From NCBI RefSeq assembly GCF_004342725.1, contig NZ_SMCP01000015.1:1-64000 (forward strand): a stretch of DNA of 64,000 bases. The letters run 5' to 3'. Shown here one piece after another: positions 56,225 to 64,000 of this stretch. A program made the position numbers and the translations under genes. A model generated the notes under the pieces. The model saw nothing but the letters and a program-made list of their open reading frames with translations. It was not told where the DNA came from and made no database searches. Numbering within the stretch: position 1 is the first letter of the stretch; each line of letters starts with the position of its first letter. The DNA comes from Testudinibacter aquarius (GTDB lineage: Bacteria > Pseudomonadota > Gammaproteobacteria > Enterobacterales > Pasteurellaceae).

Positions 56225-57295
56225 ATGCTGATTCGAGATCCACTTTATTTTCACCGCACCACATTGGCGGAAACGCTGTTAGCCAACTTTAAATCGGGTA
56301 TTTTTCATGCACTTACGCTTTTTGCACCGCGCCGAATGGGAAAAACTCAGTTTTTGCTGAATGATGTTGCCCCGCTAGCAGAGGCGCAAGGTTTCAGCGT
56401 GTTTTATCACAGTTTTATGGACAGCGATAATGACTTTCGTGCTTCTCTACAACTGTTTTCTGAAAATAAAAACAATAAGGTGAAAGGTTGGTTTTCTCAA
56501 ATCAAAGGTATTTCGATTGCCGGCAGTGGCGTTGAGCTGGACAAGCAAACGGCGGCTGAGCCGATCAGTCAAATTATCGCGCGTTTGGCAGATGAGAAAA
56601 AACCGACTTTATTACTGCTCGATGAAATTCAAGAATTGGCGCGCGGTGTGAATAATAGCAATGTGGTCGGTTCGTTACGAACAGGGCTGGATTTATATCG
56701 CGATAAAATTAAAGTGATTTTTACCGGCTCATCTACCAATGATTTGCGCGTGATGTTTAATAACGGCAAAGCCCCGTTTTTTCACTTTTCGCATCAAATT
56801 GATTTTCCGCCGTTGGGGCGTGATTTTTCCGATTTTTTAGCGGATATTTACCAGCAGAGAACAGAAGTATTCATCGACAAAACCGCACTTTATCAAATTT
56901 TTCTACGTCTGAACCAAACACCAATGTACTTGCGTCAGATCATTGAGCGGATGATCATTAATCCCGCATTAACGCTTGAACAAGCCACTGAAATTCAGCT
57001 GACTCAAAGCGGCACAGGTGCCGATTACCACAAAGTGTGGCAAGCATTGACGGCATTGGATCGGCAGTTATTGTTGGCAGTAGCTCAGGGGGAAACCGCA
57101 CTTTATAGCGAACGTAACCGGCATGAACTTGCAAGTAGATTAGGCGTGGCAGAGGTGAAAACCTCATCGATTCAGGGCAGCGTACGTAAGTTAGAAAATC
57201 GTGAATTACTGACCAGAGATACTAAAAATAAGCAGTCTATCAATGAAAGTGCATTTAAAACATGGATTTTAGATCAATCGGTTAGTCAAAATTAG
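56225..57295 (+). CDS. AAA+ ATPase (ATPase_2-like) cassette gene
   Basis: 356 residues. Walker A is A34-P-R-R-M-G-K-T41, with Ala in place of the usual first Gly; Walker B is TLLLLDEIQEL near residue 128; sensor-type IFTGSS near residue 164. The C-terminal ~100 residues (about 255-356) look like a winged helix (ERNRHELASRLGVAEVKTSSIQGSVRKLENRELLTRD). Related stand-alone ATPases are common in bacterial genomes without known function; some belong to defence or mobile elements. A GGGGGG ribosome site precedes the ATG. Flanked by repeated palindrome arrays and by conserved rluA and uvrD, so it is an inserted unit. Confidence 0.8.
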   Translation: MLIRDPLYFHRTTLAETLLANFKSGIFHALTLFAPRRMGKTQFLLNDVAPLAEAQGFSVFYHSFMDSDNDFRASLQLFSENKNNKVKGWFSQIKGISIAGSGVELDKQTAAEPISQIIARLADEKKPTLLLLDEIQELARGVNNSNVVGSLRTGLDLYRDKIKVIFTGSSTNDLRVMFNNGKAPFFHFSHQIDFPPLGRDFSDFLADIYQQRTEVFIDKTALYQIFLRLNQTPMYLRQIIERMIINPALTLEQATEIQLTQSGTGADYHKVWQALTALDRQLLLAVAQGETALYSERNRHELASRLGVAEVKTSSIQGSVRKLENRELLTRDTKNKQSINESAFKTWILDQSVSQN

Positions 57296-57340
57296 CTGAA
57301 ATTATACTTGGATCGTATAATTATACTTTCTTCGTATAAT
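57288..57340 (+). repeat. Right border repeat of the ATPase cassette
   Basis: Palindromes at 57301-57321 and 57320-57340 with the same 14-5-14 spacing of 7-mers as the left border. The repeat begins inside the last codons of the ATPase gene, and its AAAATTAG supplies the stop codon. Offset between borders is 1147 bp. Confidence 0.88.
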
Positions 57341-57468
57341 TTTCGCTAAAATCAAAGAAAAGTGCGGCTTTGCTTGAAGCAACCGCACTTTCGCCGAAAA
57401 AATATTTCCCTAGACGAAAATCCTGTTATAATTCCGCTGTATAAATAAACAGTATTCAGCAGGCAAAT

Positions 57469-59661
57469 ATGGAATTTTCAGAACTTTTAGACGGTTTAAA
57501 CGACAAACAACGGCAGGCGGTGGCGGCGCCGTTAGGCAATTATCTGGTACTTGCCGGGGCGGGCAGCGGCAAAACTCGGGTGCTGACCCACCGGATTGCC
57601 TGGTTGGTCGGGGTGGAAAATGTGCCGGAGTCGCATATTCTGGCGGTGACTTTTACCAACAAAGCCGCTGCCGAAATGCGCCAACGGATCACCGCTACTT
57701 TGCAGCGCGATAACGCCCAACCGTTATTCGGCATGTGGATCGGCACGTTTCACAGTATTGCCAACCGCTTGTTGCGTGCGCATTATCCTGATGCCAATCT
57801 GCCGCAAGATTTTCAGATTTTGGATTCGGAAGACCAAGTGCGGTTGCTGAAACGCTTACTGAAACTGCACAACTACGATGAAAAAAACTTTCCGCCGAAA
57901 CAAGCTTGTTGGTACATTAATAATAAAAAAGACAACGGATTACGACCACATCAAATCGATGATCATGATGACCGCAGTGAGCGTGAGTGGATTCGGATTT
58001 ACCAGATTTATCAAGACGCTTGCGATCGCGCCGGCTTGGTGGATTTTGCCGAAATGCTGCTCAGAGCCTATGAGCTGTGGCTGAAAAAGCCGCTGATTTT
58101 GCAACGTTACCAACAACGTTTTCAGCATATTTTGGTCGATGAATTTCAAGATACCAACAATATCCAATATGCGTGGATCAAACTGCTTGCCGGAGAGCAC
58201 GGCAAGGTGATGATTGTCGGCGACGACGATCAGTCAATCTATGGCTGGCGTGGCGCAAAAATCGAAAATATTCAGCGCTTTTTGCAGGATTATCCCAACG
58301 CCGAAACCATTCGCTTGGAACAAAATTACCGCTCAACCGGCAATATCTTGCAAGCAGCAAACCAATTGATCGCCAATAACAGCGACCGCTTAGGCAAAAA
58401 TTTGTGGACTGAAGGCGCACAAGGCGAACCGGTCGGGATCTATTGTGCTTTTAATGAGTTGGACGAAGCCCGTTTTGTGGTGGCACAAATTCAGCAGTGG
58501 CAGGAAAATGGCGGTCAATATAGCGATTGTGCGGTGTTGTATCGCAGCAACAGCCAATCGCGGGTGTTGGAAGAGGCGTTGCTGCAAGCGCAGATTCCAT
58601 ATCGCATCTACGGCGGAATGCGCTTTTTTGAACGGCAGGAGATCAAAGATGCGTTGGCGTATCTACGCCTGATTGCCAACCGCAATGACGATGCCGCTTT
58701 TGAGCGGGTGGTGAACACTCCGCCACGCGGCATTGGCGACCGCACTTTGGATACCTTGCGCCAGCTCACCAGAGAGCGGCAGATCACCTTGTGGCAAGCC
58801 ACCAATTTGGCAATTCAGGAGAATAAACTGGCAGGGCGTGCAGCCACTGCTTTATTGCGTTTTATGGAATTGATCAACGCCCTGGAGCAGGACAGCAATG
58901 AAATGCCGCTGTTCGGGCAGACCGATTTTGTGATTAAACATTCCGGTTTGTACCAAATGTACCAGCAGGAGAAAGGCGAGAAAGGTGAAGTGCGGATCGA
59001 AAACTTGGAAGAGCTGGTCTCTGCCACTCGTGAATTTATCAAGCCTGACGAAGCTGATGACATGAGCGATTTGACAGCCTTTCTCACCCACGCTTCGCTG
59101 GAAGCCGGCGAAGGACAGGCAGATCAGCATCAGCCGAGCGTGGAGATGATGACGTTACACTCGGCTAAAGGGCTGGAGTTTCCGCGCGTGTTTCTTGTCG
59201 GGGTGGAAGAGGGGATTTTCCCCAGCCGCATGGCGTTGGAAGAGAGCGGTCGCTTGGAAGAGGAACGGCGTTTGGCATATGTCGGCATCACCCGTGCCAA
59301 ACAGCAACTCACCATCAGCCACGCCGAAAGCCGTCGCTTATACGGCAAGGAAGAACGCCATGTGGTTTCACGTTTTGTCACGGAACTGCCGCCGGAGTGT
59401 ATCCGTGAAATCCGCCTACGCGGCACGGTCACCCGCACTTTTAGCCAGTCTTCGAATGCAAGTGCGCTCAGCCATTCAGGAATTAATCTGCTTAACCAAA
59501 GCCAATGGAAAATGGGGCAGAAAGTTAGTCACCCGAAATTCGGCAACGGCACGATTATCAACGTCGAAGGCAGCGACAATAACACCCGCCTCCAAATCGC
59601 TTTTCAAAATCAAGGAATTAAATGGCTGATTGCGCATTTGGCGAAGTTGGAGAAAATATAA
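57469..59661 (+). CDS. uvrD: DNA helicase II UvrD
   Basis: 3'-5' helicase of nucleotide excision and mismatch repair. 730 residues. Motifs: LNDKQRQAVAAP (Q), LAGAGSGKTRVLTHR near residue 28 (I), FTNKAAAEM (Ia), DEFQDTNNIQYAW near 221 (II), GDDDQSIYGWRGA near 247 (III), LEQNYRS near 284 (IV), TLHSAKGLEFPRVFLVG near 562 (V), EEERRLAYVGITRAKQQL near 597 (VI). The C-terminal VSHPKFGNGTIINVEG is the UvrD polymerase-binding region. Confidence 0.97.
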   Translation: MEFSELLDGLNDKQRQAVAAPLGNYLVLAGAGSGKTRVLTHRIAWLVGVENVPESHILAVTFTNKAAAEMRQRITATLQRDNAQPLFGMWIGTFHSIANRLLRAHYPDANLPQDFQILDSEDQVRLLKRLLKLHNYDEKNFPPKQACWYINNKKDNGLRPHQIDDHDDRSEREWIRIYQIYQDACDRAGLVDFAEMLLRAYELWLKKPLILQRYQQRFQHILVDEFQDTNNIQYAWIKLLAGEHGKVMIVGDDDQSIYGWRGAKIENIQRFLQDYPNAETIRLEQNYRSTGNILQAANQLIANNSDRLGKNLWTEGAQGEPVGIYCAFNELDEARFVVAQIQQWQENGGQYSDCAVLYRSNSQSRVLEEALLQAQIPYRIYGGMRFFERQEIKDALAYLRLIANRNDDAAFERVVNTPPRGIGDRTLDTLRQLTRERQITLWQATNLAIQENKLAGRAATALLRFMELINALEQDSNEMPLFGQTDFVIKHSGLYQMYQQEKGEKGEVRIENLEELVSATREFIKPDEADDMSDLTAFLTHASLEAGEGQADQHQPSVEMMTLHSAKGLEFPRVFLVGVEEGIFPSRMALEESGRLEEERRLAYVGITRAKQQLTISHAESRRLYGKEERHVVSRFVTELPPECIREIRLRGTVTRTFSQSSNASALSHSGINLLNQSQWKMGQKVSHPKFGNGTIINVEGSDNNTRLQIAFQNQGIKWLIAHLAKLEKI

Positions 59662-59678
59662 ATAAATATCGTATTAGA

Positions 59679-60395
59679 TTATTTAAAATGTTTGTTTGAT
59701 GAATAAGATTCAAATGCCCTTGCCGTTTGTTCAAAACGGCTGTTTTCATCACGCAGTAAACTTTCGGCTTGCAGACCCAGTTGGCGGCAGAGGTTGCTGA
59801 CGCTGAACAGCAATTCTGCCAGCGGTTTGGCTGCGTGATCTTGATTGGCGGCGACCGCACTTTTGATTGCTGCCAGTTGTTGTTCGGCTTGGGCGATAGT
59901 TTGTGCAACGGTAGTGGGTTGATAACCCAATTTCTTGGCACGTTTTTGCAATTTTTCAGAGCGCAGTAGTGCAGGCAGTGCATGCGGAACATCGTCTAAC
60001 AATGAAGTCTGTTGTTTATTCAAGCGCTCTTGTTGTTTTTTGCTTTCCCAATTGGTTAACGCTTCTGCGGCGCTGTTTGCCGATTTATCGCCGAAAACGT
60101 GTGGATGGCGGTGGATCAGCTTGTTGCTTAAGGTTGCGACCACCGTATTAAAATCAAAATGCTGATCCTCTTTTGCCAACTGGCTGAGAAACACCACTTG
60201 CAGCAACAGATCGCCCAGCTCTTCTTGTAGGGCACTGAAATCTTCGGTTTTTAACGCTTCGACTACTTCATAGCTCTCTTCCAACACGCAAGGAATCATT
60301 GTTTGATAAGTCTGTTCCAAGTCCCAAGGGCAGCCGCCTTGCGGATTACGCAGTTGTGCCATAATGTCGAGTAATTGTTGAATCGGAGCAGTCAT
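59679..60395 (-). CDS. mazG: Nucleoside triphosphate pyrophosphohydrolase MazG
   Basis: House-cleaning enzyme that converts NTPs to NMP plus pyrophosphate. 238 residues, slightly short for the family (~260). The first MazG domain is complete: RNPQGGCPWDLEQTYQTMIPCVLEESYEVVEAL near residue 16, EELGDLLLQVVF near residue 58. The second is recognisable (EALTNWESKK... AELLFSVSNLCRQLG) but its acidic motif is reduced. It converges on uvrD with a 17-bp gap and no visible terminator. Confidence 0.93.
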   Translation of the reverse strand: MTAPIQQLLDIMAQLRNPQGGCPWDLEQTYQTMIPCVLEESYEVVEALKTEDFSALQEELGDLLLQVVFLSQLAKEDQHFDFNTVVATLSNKLIHRHPHVFGDKSANSAAEALTNWESKKQQERLNKQQTSLLDDVPHALPALLRSEKLQKRAKKLGYQPTTVAQTIAQAEQQLAAIKSAVAANQDHAAKPLAELLFSVSNLCRQLGLQAESLLRDENSRFEQTARAFESYSSNKHFK

Positions 60396-60461
60396 TGGGT
60401 TTCCTTATGTGAGACAAAAGTACGGTTTTGCTTTGAGTATAGCGTATCAGTATAACGCATG

Positions 60462-60496
60462 AAAAAACCGATTTCATTGCTGAAATCGGTTTTTTG
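60462..60496 (-). terminator. Terminator of rpmE
   Basis: AAAAAACCGATTTCA pairs with TGAAATCGGTTTTTT around a 4-nt loop. It lies between rpmE and mazG, so they are separate transcripts. Confidence 0.9.
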
Positions 60497-60536
60497 TGTT
60501 GCTAACTATTTCGTTAGGATCGCTTGCTTCGGGCGA

Positions 60537-60749
60537 TTATTTTGAACCCGGAATGCTGAAACGTTTGTTGAAACGCTCTACGCGACCACCGGTGTCAACT
60601 ACACGTTGTTTACCGGTATAGAACGGGTGGCACACGCCACAGACGTCCAGATTGATATCGTGACCGGTTGTAGAACCGGTCTTGATGACATTACCGCAAG
60701 AACAAGTTGCCGTAATTTCTTTATATTCAGGATGGATACCTTTTTTCAT
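60537..60749 (-). CDS. rpmE: 50S ribosomal protein L31 (zinc type)
   Basis: 70 residues with the four zinc cysteines expected of this form: CSCGN near residue 16 and CGVCHPF near residue 37. The alternative, Cys-free L31B is not seen in this window. Divergent from priA, as in E. coli. Confidence 0.97.
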   Translation of the reverse strand: MKKGIHPEYKEITATCSCGNVIKTGSTTGHDINLDVCGVCHPFYTGKQRVVDTGGRVERFNKRFSIPGSK

Positions 60750-60974
60750 GGAAAACCTCAGTATGAAGCCATATCGCTATCGGGAGCGTGCCCGACACCA
60801 TATGTAGTTAATAATATGCGCAATGCGCAGGTGTTTTAAAGACGGCGGATTATACAGCATAACCTGCGGTTAAGCAATAGTCGCCAAGTTTTTGTAGCCG
60901 CACTGGTTTTATCAGCGGTGCGGTATATTAGGAAATCCGCTATAATGCGTTTTTTCCCAATCGGTGAGAGTATG

Positions 60975-63197
60975 ATGCGTCTGGTCCGCGTTGCGTTGGC
61001 AATGCCTTTAATGCACTATTTCGACTATTTAATTGAGCCTTCCGCTGCGCTAGACATCGGCAGTCGTGTTGTGGTGCCGTTCGGGCGGCAAAAGCGGATT
61101 GCAATTGTGGTTGAATTTCCAGCGCAAAGCGATGTGGCGCCACAACAACTGAAGCGAATTATCAGTGTGCTAGATGCAACCTCGGTATTTAGTGACGAAT
61201 TGTATGCACTGTTAAAATGGTCGGCGGGTTACTATCAAACCGGGTTAGGCGAAGTGTTGTTTCAGGCATTGCCGGTCAAATTGCGTCAAGGAGAAACCGC
61301 ACAAAGTGCGGTTGATGCGGTTTGGAAAATTTTGCCACAGGGGAAAATCGCCTTGGCGCAAGGCGAATTAACACGAGCCAAAAAGCAGCAGCAAGCACTG
61401 CAACAACTGGCTGAAGCGGCTGAAAACGGCGTTTTACAGCGAGAAGCAGAATTTAGTCGTGCGATTTATAAAGCGTTGCTTGAAAAAAAATGGATTGCCG
61501 AGCAGCATTTGTTTGCTCAGCCTGAAGTTTGGCAAACCGCACTTCAACAACATAACTGGTTGAATCAGCAGGATAAACTGCGTTTGAATAAACAGCAGGC
61601 GCTGGCAGTCAGCGCAGTTTGTGTCAGTCACGGTTTTCAATGTTGGCTGCTGGACGGTGTCACCGGTTCGGGTAAAACTGAGGTCTATCTGCATCTGATG
61701 GAACATGTGTTGCAGCAAGGCAAACAGGTGTTGTTGTTGATTCCTGAAATCGGTTTGACACCGCAAATTGTGCGCCATGTAGAAAACCGTTTTAAGCTGC
61801 CGATCGATGTATTGCACTCTAATTTAACCGATTCTCAGCGGTTACTGGCGTGGCAACGTGCTAAGAGTGGAGAAAGTGCGGTAGTCATTGGCACTCGGTC
61901 TGCCTTGTTTACCCAATTTCAGGATTTGGGATTGATTATTCTCGACGAGGAACACGATTTATCTTATAAACAGCAGGATTCAGGTTGGCGGCATCATGCC
62001 CGAGATTTAGCAGTAATGCGGGCGAAAAACAACCATATTCCGCTGGTTTTAGGCAGTGCCACGCCGAGCTTGGAGAGTTTGGCAAATGTGGCTAGCGGTA
62101 AATATCGTCACTTGGTGCTGAATCAACGGGCGATGAACAGTGCAGTGCTGAACCATAAGCTGCTGGATCTTAAAAAACAACGGGTTGATCGTGGGCTTTC
62201 GGAACAGTTGATTGCGTTAATGCAGCAGCATTTATCCAAAGGCAACCAAGTGATGCTGTTTCTTAATCGGCGTGGATTTGCTCCGATTCTACTGTGCCAT
62301 GAATGCGGTTGGATTGCACAATGTGAACAGTGCGATCGCCCTTTCACCTATCATAAAAAAAATAATATTTTAAGTTGCCATCATTGCGATCGAAAAACCA
62401 AAGTACCGCGACAGTGTGCCGTGTGCGGTTCTACCCATTTGGTGACTTCCGGAATGGGAACCGAGCAGTTAGAAGCGGTGCTGGCAGAAAAATTTCCGGA
62501 TTACGGTATTGCCCGGATTGATCGCGATAGCACTGCACGTAAAGGTGCTTTGGAAGCGAGCTTAGCGCAAATAACAACTAAACAGAGCCGAATTCTGATC
62601 GGGACACAAATGTTAGCGAAAGGCCATCATTTTCCTGATGTAACCTTGGTGGCAATGGTGAATATTGACGGGGCATTATTTTCACAAGATTTCCGCAGTG
62701 AAGAGCGGTTGGCACAGCTGTATGTGCAAGTAGCGGGTCGTGCTGGGCGAGGAAGCAAAAGCGGTGAAGTTGTGCTGCAAACCCATTTTCCACAGCATCC
62801 GTTGTTACAAACATTACTGACACAGGGTTATAGCGCATTTGCACAACAGGCTTTGCAATTACGCCAAACAATGGGGCTGCCGCCTTTTTCGGCACAGGCA
62901 TTATTTCGTGCCAAAAGTAAAAGCAATGAAAGTGCGGTCGAATATTTAACCGCACTTGCTGCTTTCTTCGATGATTTTTGCCGAAAAAATGCGATTCAAG
63001 GCTTGCAGCTATTGGGACCGATTGAAGCGTTGCAAACGAAAAAAGCCGGGCAATATCAGTGGCATTTATTATTACAACATTCGTCAAGAGCAGTGTTGCA
63101 GCATTGCCTGGCTCAATTTTCACTGCGACGCCATGAGCTGAATTTAAATCGGTACACGCGTTGTATTTTAGATGTCGATCCGCAAGATTTTAACTAG
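60975..63197 (+). CDS. priA: Primosomal helicase PriA
   Basis: Reloads the replication fork after stalls and repair. About 740 residues from ATG 60975 (MRLVRVALAMPLMHYFDYL), with GGTGAGAG upstream; ATG 60972 is nearly equivalent and the longer open frame is unlikely. DGVTGSGKTEVYLHL near residue 228, DEEHDLSYKQQ near 325, GSATPSLES near 369. A double zinc-binding region CHECGWIAQCEQC then CHHCDRKTKVPRQCAVCG is intact near residue 440. ftsN begins 99 bp later. Confidence 0.95.
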   Translation: MRLVRVALAMPLMHYFDYLIEPSAALDIGSRVVVPFGRQKRIAIVVEFPAQSDVAPQQLKRIISVLDATSVFSDELYALLKWSAGYYQTGLGEVLFQALPVKLRQGETAQSAVDAVWKILPQGKIALAQGELTRAKKQQQALQQLAEAAENGVLQREAEFSRAIYKALLEKKWIAEQHLFAQPEVWQTALQQHNWLNQQDKLRLNKQQALAVSAVCVSHGFQCWLLDGVTGSGKTEVYLHLMEHVLQQGKQVLLLIPEIGLTPQIVRHVENRFKLPIDVLHSNLTDSQRLLAWQRAKSGESAVVIGTRSALFTQFQDLGLIILDEEHDLSYKQQDSGWRHHARDLAVMRAKNNHIPLVLGSATPSLESLANVASGKYRHLVLNQRAMNSAVLNHKLLDLKKQRVDRGLSEQLIALMQQHLSKGNQVMLFLNRRGFAPILLCHECGWIAQCEQCDRPFTYHKKNNILSCHHCDRKTKVPRQCAVCGSTHLVTSGMGTEQLEAVLAEKFPDYGIARIDRDSTARKGALEASLAQITTKQSRILIGTQMLAKGHHFPDVTLVAMVNIDGALFSQDFRSEERLAQLYVQVAGRAGRGSKSGEVVLQTHFPQHPLLQTLLTQGYSAFAQQALQLRQTMGLPPFSAQALFRAKSKSNESAVEYLTALAAFFDDFCRKNAIQGLQLLGPIEALQTKKAGQYQWHLLLQHSSRAVLQHCLAQFSLRRHELNLNRYTRCILDVDPQDFN

Positions 63198-63296
63198 AAA
63201 ACAGGATAATCACGATAGATGCTAGGCTTTTGCTGACTTTTTCAGTAAAATCTCGCTTTATTTACGATAAACGCTAATTTAGATAAGGTAATTTGA

Positions 63297-64000
63297 GTGG
63301 TTCAACGTGACTATGCTACTCGTGGCAGAGCAAAACCAAAGAAAAAAACAAATCGGGTAAACAAGGGATTGTTGCTGGTGATTGCCGCGGCTATAGTTGC
63401 TGTGTTTGCAGCGGGATTATATTTATTAAAAGAGAAATCAATCGAAAACGGTATTGTTGCCAATCCCGAAAAAGTTGAAGAGAACAATAAGCCGAAAAGC
63501 ACTCTGCCTAGCCGTCCGGAGGAAGTGTGGAGTTATATCCGTGATTTGGAAACGCGTGAAATTCCGGTTGATAACAGTCAGAAAAGTTTAGATAAAGTAC
63601 AAAATCTGACAGAAGAGCAGAAACGAATTTTGCAGCTGCTGGAACGGGATGCCCAAGTAACTGAGGTGGCAAAAGTGGATAAGAGTGCAGGAGCTCAAGC
63701 GAGTGCTGCAACGCCACAACAAGCTACAGCACAACGAGATGCAGCAGTTAATCCAGTTACACCAACGGAAAAAACAAAAACACAGCCGATAGCGAAAGCC
63801 ACTGAAAAAACAGCTGAAATTGTTCAGGCTAAATCGCAAACTAAGCCACAAACAGAGAAGAATAGCACGGCAAAAACACCAAGTACGACCACGGCAACAA
63901 CGACAGCAAAATTTGGATTACAATGTGGTGCATTTAAAAATCGGCAGCAAGCAGAAAACTTGCAGGCTAAGCTAGTTATGGCTGGTTTTGATGCAAGAAT
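63297..64000 (+). CDS. ftsN: Cell-division protein FtsN (5' part, runs off the window)
   Basis: Divisome activator that triggers septal wall synthesis. The frame opens at GTG 63297 (VQRDYATRGRAKPKKK) with AAGG nine bases upstream and stays open to the window end. A basic cytoplasmic tail, one transmembrane segment (about residues 22-42, LLLVIAAAIVAVFAAGLYLL), a periplasmic helical region, a long Gln/Thr/Ala/Lys-rich linker, and the start of a SPOR domain (FGLQCGAFKNRQQAENLQAKL). The priA-ftsN neighbourhood supports the call. Confidence 0.9.
   Translation, partial: MVQRDYATRGRAKPKKKTNRVNKGLLLVIAAAIVAVFAAGLYLLKEKSIENGIVANPEKVEENNKPKSTLPSRPEEVWSYIRDLETREIPVDNSQKSLDKVQNLTEEQKRILQLLERDAQVTEVAKVDKSAGAQASAATPQQATAQRDAAVNPVTPTEKTKTQPIAKATEKTAEIVQAKSQTKPQTEKNSTAKTPSTTTATTTAKFGLQCGAFKNRQQAENLQAKLVMAGFDAR

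Overview
The window is chromosomal DNA of a member of the Pasteurellaceae. The 9-mer AAGTGCGGT and its complement ACCGCACTT recur throughout, singly inside genes and as inverted pairs behind genes; this is the core of the Haemophilus influenzae-type DNA uptake sequence (USS). Several gene blocks also match gene order I know from H. influenzae or E. coli: obgE-EamA-rpmA-rplU with divergent ispB-queH, kdkA/opsX, srmB/trmN, yibN-secB-gpsA-cysE, envC-yibQ, rpmE/priA/ftsN. I cannot fix genus or species. No prophage, IS element, rRNA operon or CRISPR array is visible.

Layout: (1) 1-2.8 kb: a Fic gene broken inside its catalytic motif, ppiB, cysS. (2) 3.1-16.1 kb: a 12.1-kb gene for a 4047-residue trimeric autotransporter adhesin with its BamE/OmpA-type lipoprotein partner. 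(3) 16.1-18.7 kb: a small lipoprotein, folD, tRNA-Pro, tRNA-Arg, a candidate type I toxin/antisense-RNA locus, and a cold-shock gene. (4) 18.9-25.4 kb: a DASS transporter, obgE, an EamA permease, ribosomal proteins L27 and L21, ispB, queH. (5) 25.5-34 kb: a lipoprotein and a lipooligosaccharide core locus (two glycosyltransferase genes, waaA, kdkA, opsX) with coaD and an inserted AlbA_2 protein. (6) 34-44.2 kb: mutM, trmL, argO-like, cysE, gpsA, a ParDE-like toxin-antitoxin pair, secB, a rhodanese-like protein, gpmA, envC, a YhcG-type nuclease, yibQ. (7) 44.2-50.8 kb: an aldo-keto reductase, an iron-type esterase facing a TonB-dependent receptor, srmB, trmN. (8) 50.9-64 kb: vapBC, pnuC, rapA, rluA, an AAA ATPase cassette, uvrD, mazG, rpmE, priA and the start of ftsN.

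The strongest pattern is a conserved housekeeping backbone broken by small accessory cassettes at gene junctions: Fic remnant, small hydrophobic peptide locus, AlbA_2 protein, ParDE, YhcG, VapBC and AAA ATPase. Two have clear borders. vapBC lies between two 42-bp direct repeats (40/42 identical), each a USS-pair terminator. The ATPase gene lies between two copies of an array of overlapping ATTATAC-N7-GTATAAT palindromes with identical spacing. The best candidate for an undescribed system is the 25-codon hydrophobic peptide gene at 18022-18099, which has its own promoter, a structured leader, a strong terminator and a possible antisense promoter facing it.
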